Shown piece after piece: positions 29,624 through 38,886 of a stretch of DNA of 64,000 bases (the stretch's first letter is position 1; each line of letters begins with the position of its first letter). The DNA lies in assembly GCF_025426255.1 (NCBI RefSeq), contig NZ_CP104861.1, positions 4,821,001 through 4,885,000 of the forward strand. The letters are read 5' to 3'. Both the position numbers and the translations under genes were made by a program. The notes under the pieces were generated by a model that saw only the letters and a program-made list of their open reading frames with translations, had not been told where the DNA came from and made no database searches. This DNA is from Pseudomonas fragi. Its GTDB lineage: Bacteria; Pseudomonadota; Gammaproteobacteria; Pseudomonadales; Pseudomonadaceae.

Positions 29624-29704
29624 AACACGGTTTTGTGCACTCAGACCCAGCTTCAAGATCTGGCTGTATACTCTCAGCTTTGTCTTTAAACGCTGAGGTC
29701 GCCC

Positions 29705-30880
29705 ATGCCATCTGTTATTTCCACCGACGTGCTGATTGTCGGCGCTGGTGTTGCAGGCCTCTGGCTCAATGCCCGCCTGCGCCGCTTGGGGTTTTCCACG
29801 GTGGTGGTCGAGCGCGAAAGCCTGGGCGGCGGTCAAAGTTTGAAATCCCAAGGGATCATTCACGGCGGCGCCAAATACGCGCTGCACGGTGCCCTGACCG
29901 GTGCTTCCGAAGCCATTGCCGATATGCCACGCCGCTGGCGCGAAGCCCTTGCCGGTAACGGCGAGCTGGATTTGAGCGGCGTACGCCTGCTCTCCGAAGC
30001 CCATTACCTGTGGTCGCCCGGCACACTGGCGGGCAATCTCACCAGCTTTTTTGCCAGCAAGGCCGTGCGCGGCCGGGTTGATCAGGTCAAGGGCGACCAA
30101 TTGCCGCCCGCCCTGCAGAATCCGCGTTTCAAGGGCAAGGTCTATCGCCTGGCGGAGCTGGTAGTCGATGTCCCGAGCCTGATCGAGCGTCTGGCCGAAC
30201 TGGCCGGCGATGGCCTGCTGGCCGGTCAATCCATCGAGCCTTTGCTTGAAAACAACGAACTGATCGGCCTGCGGGTCGATGGACGCGATATTCATGCCCA
30301 GCGCATTGTATTCAGCGCAGGCGCAGGCAATGCCGAACTGTTGGCCTGCGCCGGTATCAGCGTCCCGGCCCAGCAACTGCGCCCGCTGCACATGGTGCTG
30401 GTCAAGGGCCCAAGCCTCAAGCCACTGTATGCACACTGCCTGGGCGGTGGTTCCAAACCGCGCGTTACCGTGACCACCCACCCGGCCGCCGATGGCGAGT
30501 GGGTGTGGTATCTGGGCGGTGAAATCGCCGAGGCTGATGGCGTTGCCCGCGAACCGGCCGAGCAAATCGCCGTGGCGCAAAAAGAACTGGGCAATTTACT
30601 ACCGTGGGTCGACCTGAGCCAGGCACAGTGGGCCACGTTTCGGGTTAACCGGGCCGAGCCCGCGCAGTCGGGCCTGGTGCGTCCGGACAACGCCTTCCTC
30701 GCGGATCAAGGCCGTCTGCTGGTGGGTTGGCCGACCAAGCTGGCACTCGCACCTGACTTCGCTGACCGGGTGCTCAAAGCGCTGGAGCAAGACGCTATCC
30801 AACCGAGTAATGCCCCGGCCCTGCCGCCGCTGCCGCGCCCGCCTCTGGGCAAAACTGCCTGGGAGCTACTGTTGCCATGA
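29705..30880 (+). CDS. FAD-dependent oxidoreductase (DAO family)
   Basis: A 391-residue protein of the D-amino-acid oxidase/glycerol-3-phosphate dehydrogenase type. The N-terminal FAD-binding fold is ISTDVLIVGAGVAGLWLNAR followed by RRLGFSTVVVERESLGGG. The middle contains LKSQGIIHGGAKYALHGALT, the flavin loop. The C-terminal stretch NAFLADQGRLLVGWPTKLAL completes the fold. The start has no strong competitor, and the stop overlaps the next gene in ATGA, so an enzyme pair acting in one pathway is likely. The substrate is unknown. The pair also occurs near waaA in P. aeruginosa as I recall. Confidence 0.82.
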   Translation: MPSVISTDVLIVGAGVAGLWLNARLRRLGFSTVVVERESLGGGQSLKSQGIIHGGAKYALHGALTGASEAIADMPRRWREALAGNGELDLSGVRLLSEAHYLWSPGTLAGNLTSFFASKAVRGRVDQVKGDQLPPALQNPRFKGKVYRLAELVVDVPSLIERLAELAGDGLLAGQSIEPLLENNELIGLRVDGRDIHAQRIVFSAGAGNAELLACAGISVPAQQLRPLHMVLVKGPSLKPLYAHCLGGGSKPRVTVTTHPAADGEWVWYLGGEIAEADGVAREPAEQIAVAQKELGNLLPWVDLSQAQWATFRVNRAEPAQSGLVRPDNAFLADQGRLLVGWPTKLALAPDFADRVLKALEQDAIQPSNAPALPPLPRPPLGKTAWELLLP

Positions 30881-31689
30881 GCCAGCCGACGCTGCACGAA
30901 CTGCATCGCCCGCTGGGCAGTACCGGCCTGCTGGTTTCGCCACTGGGGCTGGGGACTGTCAAGCTCGGCCGCGACCAAGGGGTTAAATACCCCAGCGGCT
31001 TTCAGATCCCGGACGACGACGAAGCGCGGATGTTGCTCAAGCTCAGCCGCGACCTGGGCATCAACCTGATCGACACCGCACCCGCTTACGGGCGCAGTGA
31101 AGAACGCCTTGGCCCGCTATTGCGTGGCCAGCGTCAGGACTGGGTGATTGTCAGCAAAGTGGGCGAAGAGTTCGTCGACGGCCAGTCGAGCCACGATTTC
31201 AGCGCGGCCCATACACGGCGCTCGGTGGAGCGCAGCCTGCAACGTCTGGAAACGGATTTTATCGATCTGGTGCTGGTTCACTCAGACGGCAATGACCTTG
31301 CGATTCTCAACGAGTGCGAGGTCTACGAGACGCTGGCCGAACTGAAACGTGAAGGCAAAATTCGCGGCTTCGGCTTATCGGGCAAAACTGTTGAAGGCGG
31401 GCTCAAAGCCCTTGAAACCGGTGACTGCGCGATGGTCACCTACAACCTCAATGAACAGGCCGAGCGGCCTGTCATCGATTACGCCGCGACCCACGGCAAG
31501 GCCATTCTGGTTAAAAAAGCCCTGGCCAGCGGGCATGTCTGCTTGAGCCCAGGGGTTGATCCGGTGCGTGCCAGCTTCGAACTGGTGTTTGGCCATCACG
31601 GGGTTGCCAGTGCTATTGTCGGCACCATCAATCCGCTGCACTTGGCCCATAACGTGGCGACTGTTGCGCAGGTTCTGCGTAAAACCTGA
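30877..31689 (+). CDS. Aldo/keto reductase
   Basis: A 270-residue NAD(P)H-dependent aldo/keto reductase. It shows LVSPLGLGTVKLGRDQG, NLIDTAPAYGRSEERLGPLL (catalytic Asp and Tyr) and VIVSKVGEEFVDG (catalytic Lys). DFIDLVLVHSDGND supplies the catalytic His-containing strand, and a C-terminal VFGHHGVASAIVGTINPLHL fits the cofactor-binding end. Its ATG overlaps the preceding FAD oxidoreductase stop by four bases, suggesting coupled translation. The carbonyl substrate cannot be assigned. Confidence 0.87.
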   Translation: MSQPTLHELHRPLGSTGLLVSPLGLGTVKLGRDQGVKYPSGFQIPDDDEARMLLKLSRDLGINLIDTAPAYGRSEERLGPLLRGQRQDWVIVSKVGEEFVDGQSSHDFSAAHTRRSVERSLQRLETDFIDLVLVHSDGNDLAILNECEVYETLAELKREGKIRGFGLSGKTVEGGLKALETGDCAMVTYNLNEQAERPVIDYAATHGKAILVKKALASGHVCLSPGVDPVRASFELVFGHHGVASAIVGTINPLHLAHNVATVAQVLRKT

Positions 31690-31730
31690 AGCCGCCGAGG
31701 CGGCCGACCCCGACGCAAGGAGGAGCCGAC

Positions 31731-32684
31731 ATGCCGCGCATGCTGATCCGCAAGAACCCCAGTGACTTCAAGACCCTGCCGCTGTATGTCGAAGCAACAC
31801 CCGAGGGCCTGAGCTACCAAAGCGTCGGCATGCCCCTGAACTTTACCCAAACCCTGCAAAAGCGCCGGCCAGTGAAGGTTGCCGACACTGAGCGCTTTTC
31901 GCTGGAACTGGCCAACCTTGGGGTATCGGTCCGCCTGACCTTGAACTGGCAAGGCCGCGATTACTGGGTGCTGGTGCGCCAGCGGCGCCAGGATCGGGGG
32001 GATGTGGTGCTCAAACTGATTTCGGGCTATGTGCCTGCCCATGAGGTCAACCTGCCCCTGCATACGGCCATCCAGGAGATTGCCGAAGAGTGCTTGCTGG
32101 AAACCCCGGAGGGTTGGCTAAGCGGGCGCTTCAACGACACATGGTTACCGGCGCCCTACTCCGCAGCGCTGCATTACCGTGAAGCTCTGCCCTTTCGTCT
32201 CACGCCCTTGTCTGGTGCAGCGCGGCCCGTTCGCTGTGGCGCTCAGCCACTGCTGGAGCGACCACGGGCCTACGTACACCTGCCAACTGCATCGTTGCAA
32301 CTGATTTACGACCTGCGTCTGGAAGTGCCCAAAGAGGCCAAGTCCCTGAGCCTGTTTCATGTCGACGAACGGCTGGAGGGCGATCAACTGGTCGCTCGCC
32401 TTGATCGCCAGCGCCCGGATCTGTACTTGATCCCGCTGACCGAGGGCCAGCCCTGCGCCGAGTTATACACCCTGAGCAAAGATCGGTTACAGCCAGCCAG
32501 TACTCGGGGCGTGCGCTTGGCCGAGAGCTTTGCACCGCAGGACGGCTGGGTGGTGCACGACGAGCGGATTCGCTGGAAGGATTGGGTCAAGCAACAGGGC
32601 CTGAACCCGCCAACACCGGAGTCCAGGCTCAAGCGCCTGACCGGCAAGGCGCGGCAGATTTTCAGGAAAGTGGTGAAGAGCTAA
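31731..32684 (+). CDS. Conserved Pseudomonas protein with degenerate Nudix-like motif
   Basis: I do not recognise a named family for this 317-residue protein, which begins MPRMLIRKNPSDFKTLPLYV and is preceded by AGGAGG. Near residues 100-125 it has GYVPAHEVNLPLHTAIQEIA followed by EECLLETPEG. This resembles a Nudix box (G-x5-E ... R-E-x2-E-E-x-G): Gln stands for Arg, Cys for Gly, and two residues are inserted between the blocks. The rest is rich in beta-like stretches, and the C-terminus is basic (RLKRLTGKARQIFRKVVKS). It lies 41 bases behind the aldo/keto reductase and just ahead of the convergent hldE. A catalytic role is uncertain. Confidence 0.6.
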   Translation: MPRMLIRKNPSDFKTLPLYVEATPEGLSYQSVGMPLNFTQTLQKRRPVKVADTERFSLELANLGVSVRLTLNWQGRDYWVLVRQRRQDRGDVVLKLISGYVPAHEVNLPLHTAIQEIAEECLLETPEGWLSGRFNDTWLPAPYSAALHYREALPFRLTPLSGAARPVRCGAQPLLERPRAYVHLPTASLQLIYDLRLEVPKEAKSLSLFHVDERLEGDQLVARLDRQRPDLYLIPLTEGQPCAELYTLSKDRLQPASTRGVRLAESFAPQDGWVVHDERIRWKDWVKQQGLNPPTPESRLKRLTGKARQIFRKVVKS

Positions 32685-32689
32685 AGCCT

Positions 32690-32718
32690 CTCACCCTCTC
32701 CCTCCGGGAGAGGGTGAG
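32690..32718. terminator. 13-bp hairpin between convergent genes
   Basis: CTCACCCTCTCCC and its exact complement surround a TCC loop, between the convergent ends of the 31.7-kb gene and hldE. The sequence resembles a common intergenic repeat of gammaproteobacteria. No clear T-run follows, so terminator function is inferred from position. Confidence 0.6.
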
Positions 32719-32732
32719 GGTAAGGGCTGCAT

Positions 32733-34154
32733 TCACTGACCGCGGATTTTCTCGACAATCGCCGTGGTCGAGCTGTTTTCAACCAGCCCCAGCACTTTCA
32801 CCGTGCCGCCATAAGCCGCCACGATATCGGCGCCGACTACCTGGTCGATCCCGTAATCACCGCCCTTGACCAACACATCAGGCTTGACCTGGGCCAGCAG
32901 GTTTTCCGGGGTAGCCTCGGGGAAGCTGATAACCCAGTCCACCGCGCCCAAACCTGCCAGTACCGCCATGCGCCGATCAACACTGTTGATCGGGCGCCCA
33001 GGGCCTTTCAGACGGCTCACTGAAGCATCATCGTTGACCGCAACGATCAGACGATCGCCCTGGGCCCGCGCTTGCTCCAGATAGGTCACATGCCCGGCAT
33101 GCAAGATGTCGAAGCAACCATTGGTGAAGACGATTTTCTCGTTGTGCGCCCGCGCATCCTCGATGGCCAGCAACAGCTGGTCGAGGCTCAGAACACCGCG
33201 TTCCGAACCTTCCGAGCGTTGAATCGCCCGGCGCAGTTCCGGCGCGCTGATGGCCGCCGTACCCAGCTTGCCAACCACAATACCGGCCGCCAGATTAGCC
33301 AGCGCCACGGCGTGCGGCAGTTCTTCACCGGCTGCGATGGCCGCGGCCAAGGTCGAAATAACGGTATCGCCAGCCCCGGTAACGTCAAACACTTCACGGG
33401 CCCGGGCCGGCAAGTGCATGGCCGCAAAGCCCGGACGCAACAGGGTCATGCCATGCTCGCCACGGGTAACCAGCAAGGCTCCAAGGTCCAGGTCGGACAT
33501 CAGCTTGGCACCTTTGGCTACCAGATCGGCCTCGTCCGTGCAGCCACCGACAATGGCTTCGAACTCACTGAGATTTGGCGTGATCAGGCTTGCGCCACGG
33601 TAGATCGAAAAATCCTTGCCCTTGGGATCGGCCAGCACCGGAATGCCTTTGGCACGTGCGGCCTGGATCAGCACCTGATGGTTTTTCAGGGCGCCTTTGC
33701 CGTAGTCGGACAACACCAGCACCTTGACGCCTTCAAGCAGGTTTTCAACTTCAGCACCCAACGCCAGAGCGTCGGTGGCGAACGGTTCTTCGAAGTCGAT
33801 ACGCAGCAGTTGCTGGTGACGGCTCATGACCCGCAGTTTGACGATGGTCGGCTGGTGCGCAATGCGCTGGAACAGTGCATGAACGCCCGCGCCCTTGAGG
33901 CTGTTAGCCAGGCTGTCGGCAGCTTCGTCGTCACCGGTCACACCCACCAAAGAAGCAGGCGCACCGAGAGCAGCAATGTTAAGCGCAACGTTGGCAGCGC
34001 CGCCTGGACGGTCTTCGATTTGCTCGACCTTGACCACCGGCACCGGCGCCTCAGGGGAAATCCGTGAGGTCCCGCCATGCCAATAACGGTCGAGCATGAC
34101 ATCGCCTACCACCAAGACAGGGGCTTGATCGAATCGCGGCATGGACAACTTCAT
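32733..34154 (-). CDS. hldE: Bifunctional heptose-7-phosphate kinase / heptose-1-phosphate adenylyltransferase HldE
   Basis: HldE carries out two steps of ADP-heptose synthesis for the LPS inner core. The 473-residue protein has an N-terminal PfkB-type kinase (VLVVGDVMLDRYWHGGTSRI; DRPGGAANVALNIAALG; DVTGAGDTVISTLAAAIAAG with the catalytic Asp) to about residue 320. A C-terminal nucleotidyltransferase follows (FTNGCFDILHAGHVTYLEQA with the H-x-G-H motif). Length and domain order match the standard HldE fusion. It sits downstream of msbA on the same strand, in agreement with its pathway. Confidence 0.97.
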   Translation of the reverse strand: MKLSMPRFDQAPVLVVGDVMLDRYWHGGTSRISPEAPVPVVKVEQIEDRPGGAANVALNIAALGAPASLVGVTGDDEAADSLANSLKGAGVHALFQRIAHQPTIVKLRVMSRHQQLLRIDFEEPFATDALALGAEVENLLEGVKVLVLSDYGKGALKNHQVLIQAARAKGIPVLADPKGKDFSIYRGASLITPNLSEFEAIVGGCTDEADLVAKGAKLMSDLDLGALLVTRGEHGMTLLRPGFAAMHLPARAREVFDVTGAGDTVISTLAAAIAAGEELPHAVALANLAAGIVVGKLGTAAISAPELRRAIQRSEGSERGVLSLDQLLLAIEDARAHNEKIVFTNGCFDILHAGHVTYLEQARAQGDRLIVAVNDDASVSRLKGPGRPINSVDRRMAVLAGLGAVDWVISFPEATPENLLAQVKPDVLVKGGDYGIDQVVGADIVAAYGGTVKVLGLVENSSTTAIVEKIRGQ

Positions 34155-34265
34155 GGAGAACCCACATACAAAATGAACAGGGGCGCGATATTAACACAGG
34201 GTGAACGCTGGTCAGTTCACGGTATTAATCGCAGCGAATGAGAATCAGGCAAAGCGAAAGTTATC

Positions 34266-34353
34266 TGTAGCCGCTGCCAAAGACTGCGACGGGCCGCAGG
34301 CTCCAGGTCAGGATCGATGCGCAATCCATCGCAGCCTGCGCCAGCGACTGCAA
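34266..34353. repeat. Degenerate REPIN of the TGTAGCCGCTGCC class
   Basis: A left arm TGTAGCCGCTGCCAAAGACTGC and a diverged right arm (CATCGCAGCCTGCGCCAGCG) lie between msbA and hldE. The arms no longer match well, so it is probably an old, decaying copy. Confidence 0.65.
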
Positions 34354-34376
34354 ATGGATTGCGGCAACGGCACCTG

Positions 34377-36185
34377 CTAGGCGATATCGCCAGAGGTTTG
34401 CGGGGCATCAAGGCCCATCGAGTGCAGGCGCGCGTAGTAACCGTTGTGCGCCATCAGCTCGGCATGGGTGCCGCGCTCGACAATCTGGCCCTGATCCATC
34501 ACCAGGATCAGATCGGCTTTCTCGATGGTGGTCAGACGGTGCGCGATCACCAGTGTGGTGCGACCTTTCATGACGTGGTCGAGTGCCGCCTGGATGTGAC
34601 GCTCAGACTCGGTATCCAGCGCCGAGGTCGCTTCATCGAGAATCAGCAACGGTGCGTTCTTGAGCAATGCACGGGCAATGGCCAGACGCTGGCGCTGACC
34701 GCCGGAAAGCAGTACGCCGTTCTCGCCGACCTGAGTGTCCAGGCCTTGTGGCAATTGCTCGATAAAGTCCATCGCGTAGGCATCACGCGCGGCTTTCTCG
34801 ATGTCGGCACGCGGGGCGCCCGCCAGGTCGCCGTAGGCAATGTTGTTGGCCACGGTGTCGCTGAACAGGGTCACATGCTGCGTCACCTGGGCGATATGAC
34901 GACGCAGGTTGAGCAGGCGGTAGTCCTCGATATCCACACCATCCAGCAGGATTTCGCCCGAAGTGTGGTGATAGAAGCGCGGAATCAGGTTCGCCAGTGT
35001 CGACTTGCCGCTACCGGAACGCCCCACCAGTGCCACCATTTGCCCTGGCTCGGCCGTGAACGTCACGTCCTTGAGCACCTGGCGCTCGGTGTCCGGGTAG
35101 GTGAAGTTGAGGTTACGCACTTCGAGACGACCACTGACCTGGTCACGCTCAATAGTCCCGGTGTCGATTTCCGGCTTCTCGTCCAGTTGCTCGAAGATGC
35201 TTTCAGCGCCCGCCACACCCTTCTGGATTGTCGAGCTGACTTCGGACAACTGACGAATCGGCTTGGGCAGCAAACCGGCCAGGGTGATGTAGGCAATCAT
35301 GTCGCCCGGCGAAGCATCGCCGCGCAGGTAGAGCACCAGGAACATCAGCACGCCCATCGCGACGTAGATGACCAACTGCAACATCGGCGTATAAATCGCA
35401 CCAGTGCGGGTCATGCGCAGTTGCTTGTCGGTGTTGCTCTGGCTGGCCTGCAGGAAGCGTTTACGCTCGTAAGCCTCACCGCCAAAGCTGCGAACAACGC
35501 GATAGCCCTGGATGGTTTCCGAGGCCACGTGCGTCACGTCGCCCATCGCCACCTGGATTTTCTTGCTTTGCTTGCGGAATTTTTTACTGGCAGTACTCAC
35601 CATAACCGCGATCAGCGGTAGGATCGCGACCATTACCAGCGTCAGGCGCCAGTTCATCCACAGCAACGAACCAAACAGGAACACCACCGTCATGCCTTCA
35701 CGAATAACGACCTTGATCGCATCGGTGGCAGCGCCGGTGACCATGGTCACGTTAAAGGTGATACGGGAGATCAGATGGCCCGAGTTGTGCTTGTCAAAAT
35801 AGCGGTTGGGCAGTACCAGCAGGTTGTTGAACAACTGCACCCGCAAGTCATGCACCAGACCCAGGGAGACCTTGGCCAGGAAGTAGTTGCCCAGGAAAGA
35901 ACCCAGGCCCTGCCAGGCGGCGATCAATACAATCAGTATCGGCACGACTTGTAACAGGCGCAGGTCACGCAAATAAGGGACAGTGGGAAACAGCACTGCG
36001 TCCGGGTTGGAGAGGCCATCGACAAAATACTTGAGGATGTAACCAAGCATTGGCTGGGTCGAAGCGAAAATAAGAAACCCGACGATACTCAGCAGGAAAA
36101 GGCCGACATAAGGCCGGACATAGCTGAGCAGGCGCAGATATATCTTCAAGCTCGATTCGCTTGTGCTGGGGCTGGATTCGGTCAT
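34377..36185 (-). CDS. msbA: Lipid A-core flippase MsbA (ABC transporter)
   Basis: MsbA flips lipid A-core across the inner membrane using ATP. The 602-residue half-transporter has six transmembrane segments in the first 330 residues, for example VGLFLLSIVGFLIFASTQPM, followed by the nucleotide-binding domain. Motifs are Walker A VGRSGSGKSTLANLI, signature LSGGQRQRLAIARALL, Walker B PLLILDEATSALD and the H-loop VIAHRLTTI. It lies upstream of hldE on the same strand and is divergent from the WaaL-kinase gene. This is the normal Pseudomonas setting next to core and O-antigen genes. Confidence 0.97.
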   Translation of the reverse strand: MTESSPSTSESSLKIYLRLLSYVRPYVGLFLLSIVGFLIFASTQPMLGYILKYFVDGLSNPDAVLFPTVPYLRDLRLLQVVPILIVLIAAWQGLGSFLGNYFLAKVSLGLVHDLRVQLFNNLLVLPNRYFDKHNSGHLISRITFNVTMVTGAATDAIKVVIREGMTVVFLFGSLLWMNWRLTLVMVAILPLIAVMVSTASKKFRKQSKKIQVAMGDVTHVASETIQGYRVVRSFGGEAYERKRFLQASQSNTDKQLRMTRTGAIYTPMLQLVIYVAMGVLMFLVLYLRGDASPGDMIAYITLAGLLPKPIRQLSEVSSTIQKGVAGAESIFEQLDEKPEIDTGTIERDQVSGRLEVRNLNFTYPDTERQVLKDVTFTAEPGQMVALVGRSGSGKSTLANLIPRFYHHTSGEILLDGVDIEDYRLLNLRRHIAQVTQHVTLFSDTVANNIAYGDLAGAPRADIEKAARDAYAMDFIEQLPQGLDTQVGENGVLLSGGQRQRLAIARALLKNAPLLILDEATSALDTESERHIQAALDHVMKGRTTLVIAHRLTTIEKADLILVMDQGQIVERGTHAELMAHNGYYARLHSMGLDAPQTSGDIA

Positions 36186-36342
36186 ATCACGCGGCGGTTA
36201 GTCAAAAAGGAAGCTGACTTTATCACAGCTTCTCTGGTGTACTGCCTAACGCTTGAAGCCCGCCTTCGTGGGGCAGTAAAAACGACACCACAGGGCCAGT
36301 ACGCTAGTATGGCCGTCCAAAACCTGGAATGAACCTTTCAGC

Positions 36343-38205
36343 ATGCAATTCAGTTACTTAAATTATTCAAAGCAGCGGGTGTTTGATTTCATTTGCCTAT
36401 GGCTGCTCCCCGTTGGCCTTTTATTACTCTTATCCGACCTTTATTTCCTACCTGGGCGAAGTATTCATCACAAGCTGTATTACGCCTTGTTCAGCATTCC
36501 GACCCTGATCGCGATCATCTTGCGGCCCAAAGAGCTGAAGGACATGTTGCGTGAACCGCTCATCCTGGGCTTTATGTTGTTTGCCGCGTGGGCGATGGTC
36601 ACCTTGATCTGGACCAACGGCGAAGAAGACGTCATGGGCTCGCTCAAACCGGCCCTGCACTTGCTGATGCTGTTTTGGGGCTGCACGCTGCTGACCAAAT
36701 ATCGCAGTGAAAGCCTGCAGCCGGTGTTCTTTGCTGCTGCAATCATTGCCCTGATCGCTACCCTTTATAACCTGTACATGTTCATCAGCCATTACGCCCC
36801 GGAAGACCGGATGATCGGCGCTGGTGCATTCGACAACCCACTGCTCAGCTCCCACGCGTTTGGCTTCTTTTGCATTTATTGGCTCACGCTGAGCATGACC
36901 TGCAAACGCCCGTACACCCTGCTTATCGCAGTACCTGCCTTTACCATCATGTTCGCTGCGCTACTGGCAACCGGCTCCAGAACCCCGCTAGTGGCCGTGG
37001 TCATGGCCATGATCTGGCTGAGCCTGGTCTGCTGGAACCGACGCTCACTCGCACTGATGAGCATGCTGGTCGCAGGCGGCATCCTGGTGATGGCACTGTT
37101 CTCCGAAATGATCATGAGCCGTGGCAGCTCGTTCCGCTTTGAGCTGTGGCAGTTGGTGCTGGAGCAAATCAAGCTGATGCCCTGGATCGGGCATGGTTAC
37201 GAATCGACCCTGAGCCTGGACCCTGGGGCGGGCTTCTTGCTGAGCGAGCCTCACAACTTCGCCCTGGGCGTGTTGTATTACACCGGCATTCTGGGCTTCA
37301 CGCCTTGGCTGTTCATGCAGGTCTGGGCCTTGTACAGCAGCTGGCGCCATCGCGTGCAGCCGTTGTTCATCCTGGCTTCGGCATTGCTGGTGTACGGCAT
37401 TGGCGCCGGGCTGACCGAAGGCGGCGGCATACTGCCGAGGCCCAAGGAACACTGGTATCTGCTGTGGATCCCTCTGGCCTTGATCGCTGCACTAAGCATC
37501 AACCAGCGCCTCAGGATTCTGCGCGACCGACCTGTACGCAGCCTCTCTGCAGCGGCGTTCAACACGCTTCAGGCGCATGCTCAGATCATTGAAGAAGACG
37601 GCCTGGGGCCAAAAGTCCTGCGTCTGGAAAACGGCAACTTCCTCAAGCTGTTCCGCCAGCGCCGCTGCTATACCTCCGGCAGCTTCAACCCGTACTCAGA
37701 ACGTTTTGCCATCAACAGCGAACGCTTGCAGGGCATGGGTATCCCCGCGCCGAAGATCCTCGACCTGTATCAATTGCGCGATGGCAGCACGGCTGTTCTG
37801 TACCAGCCGCTGCCGGGCCAGACCCTGCGTCAGGTAATGCAATCGATGGGTTCGCCGGCCGTTCGCCATGCACTGGTGGAGCGCTTCGGCAAGTTCCTCG
37901 CGGTGTTGCACGACAAGGGCGTTTACTTCCGCTCCCTGCACTTGGGCAATGTGTTGCTGATGGACGACGGCGAGTTTGCCCTGATCGACATTGCCGACCT
38001 GCACCTCTACCCGTCACCGCTGAGGATCGCATTGCGCCAGCGCAACTTGCGCCACATGCAGCGTTACCCGGAAGACCGTCGCTGGCTGTTCGATGAGCAG
38101 TTGCAAGCGCTGCTCGACGGTTACGCCAGCCTCGCGGACCCTGTCGCCGTTAACAGCCTGAGCCAGCAGATCAAGCAATTGAGTACTGCGCAAGCTGCGG
38201 TCTGA
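36343..38205 (+). CDS. O-antigen ligase (WaaL) fused to a kinase-like domain
   Basis: A 620-residue fusion. Residues about 1-390 are strongly hydrophobic with many membrane segments (for example VFDFICLWLLPVGLLLLLSD; LYYALFSIPTLIAIIL; HNFALGVLYYTGILGF) and match the WaaL/Wzy O-antigen ligase fold, which transfers O-polysaccharide to lipid A-core in the periplasm. Residues about 410-600 form a kinase-like fold: LENGNFLKLFRQRR, LAVLHDKGVYFRSLHLGNVL and FALIDIADLHLYP. In the catalytic loop Ser stands where kinases have Asp. The two functions are separate neighbouring genes in P. aeruginosa as I recall. It is divergent from msbA. Confidence 0.78.
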   Translation: MQFSYLNYSKQRVFDFICLWLLPVGLLLLLSDLYFLPGRSIHHKLYYALFSIPTLIAIILRPKELKDMLREPLILGFMLFAAWAMVTLIWTNGEEDVMGSLKPALHLLMLFWGCTLLTKYRSESLQPVFFAAAIIALIATLYNLYMFISHYAPEDRMIGAGAFDNPLLSSHAFGFFCIYWLTLSMTCKRPYTLLIAVPAFTIMFAALLATGSRTPLVAVVMAMIWLSLVCWNRRSLALMSMLVAGGILVMALFSEMIMSRGSSFRFELWQLVLEQIKLMPWIGHGYESTLSLDPGAGFLLSEPHNFALGVLYYTGILGFTPWLFMQVWALYSSWRHRVQPLFILASALLVYGIGAGLTEGGGILPRPKEHWYLLWIPLALIAALSINQRLRILRDRPVRSLSAAAFNTLQAHAQIIEEDGLGPKVLRLENGNFLKLFRQRRCYTSGSFNPYSERFAINSERLQGMGIPAPKILDLYQLRDGSTAVLYQPLPGQTLRQVMQSMGSPAVRHALVERFGKFLAVLHDKGVYFRSLHLGNVLLMDDGEFALIDIADLHLYPSPLRIALRQRNLRHMQRYPEDRRWLFDEQLQALLDGYASLADPVAVNSLSQQIKQLSTAQAAV

Positions 38206-38214
38206 CACATTAAA

Positions 38215-38236
38215 GGGAGCACCTGCAGGTGCTCCC
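38215..38236. terminator. Perfect 22-bp palindrome between convergent genes
   Basis: GGGAGCACCTG is followed immediately by its complement, between the WaaL-kinase stop and the acetyltransferase stop. Read on the minus strand it is followed by TTT. It probably ends transcription of both genes, more convincingly for the minus strand. Confidence 0.65.
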
Positions 38237-38250
38237 TGCCCCGACCGCGA

Positions 38251-38871
38251 TCAGGCCTGACGCTTGGCGGCGTAAGCCAAAAAACCTTCAATATTGTCGC
38301 TGCACAGTTGGCCGACCGCTTGCTCGATATCGGCTTGCGGCCATTCCCACCAGGCTGCCAGCAACAAGGCCTCACGCTGCTCCTGCGGGAACCTCCAGCG
38401 CAGAAACCTTGCCGGGTTACCACCCACCACCGCATACGGCTCGACATCACGCGTGACCAGCGCACCGGCCGCCACAACTGCGCCGTGGCCGATGGTGACG
38501 CCCGACAGCACGGTGCTGTTGGAGCACAGCCACACATCACTGCCCACCACCACATCGCCACGGGTGCCGTTGTAATCGGTAATGTGCTGCGCCGCCTTGA
38601 GCATGGCCGGGAAGGGATAGGTCGTAACCCAGTCGGCCCGATGGTGTCCGCCCAAAAAGATATTCACCCCTTCGGCAATCGAGCAAAACGCCCCGATGCG
38701 CAGGGTTGAGCCTTCTTTCCAGTCATGTACCAAGGGCAGGCCATAGCTGCCCCGGCCGAACTCGTAGTCGGGATAGCACTGTTTGAAACGGGCCACTCCC
38801 CGCTCGATTTTCGGTAATTTGCGGATCGCACGCTTGGCGCGCTTCTCCCGAAAACGTTCAATCCAGCCCAC
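38251..38871 (-). CDS. CatB-like xenobiotic/O-acetyltransferase (left-handed beta-helix)
   Basis: A 206-residue hexapeptide-repeat acyltransferase of the CatB/xenobiotic acetyltransferase type. The motif INIFLGGHHRADWVTTYPF (with the catalytic His region) and repeats GDVVVGSDVWLCSNSTVLSG and VTIGHGAVVAAGALVTRDV, ending YAVVGGNPARFLR, are decisive for the fold. As the last gene of an LPS-core glycosyltransferase run, acetylation of a core or O-antigen sugar is more likely than drug resistance. The substrate is inferred from context only. It begins 16 bases after the GT2 gene ends. Confidence 0.82.
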   Translation of the reverse strand: MGWIERFREKRAKRAIRKLPKIERGVARFKQCYPDYEFGRGSYGLPLVHDWKEGSTLRIGAFCSIAEGVNIFLGGHHRADWVTTYPFPAMLKAAQHITDYNGTRGDVVVGSDVWLCSNSTVLSGVTIGHGAVVAAGALVTRDVEPYAVVGGNPARFLRWRFPQEQREALLLAAWWEWPQADIEQAVGQLCSDNIEGFLAYAAKRQA

Positions 38872-38886
38872 AGCGCGCCCCTCGTC

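Noticed and set aside
38251..38871. Chloramphenicol resistance gene
   Set aside because: The CatB-like fold is shared with many sugar O-acetyltransferases, and its place at the end of an LPS-core operon favours sugar acetylation.
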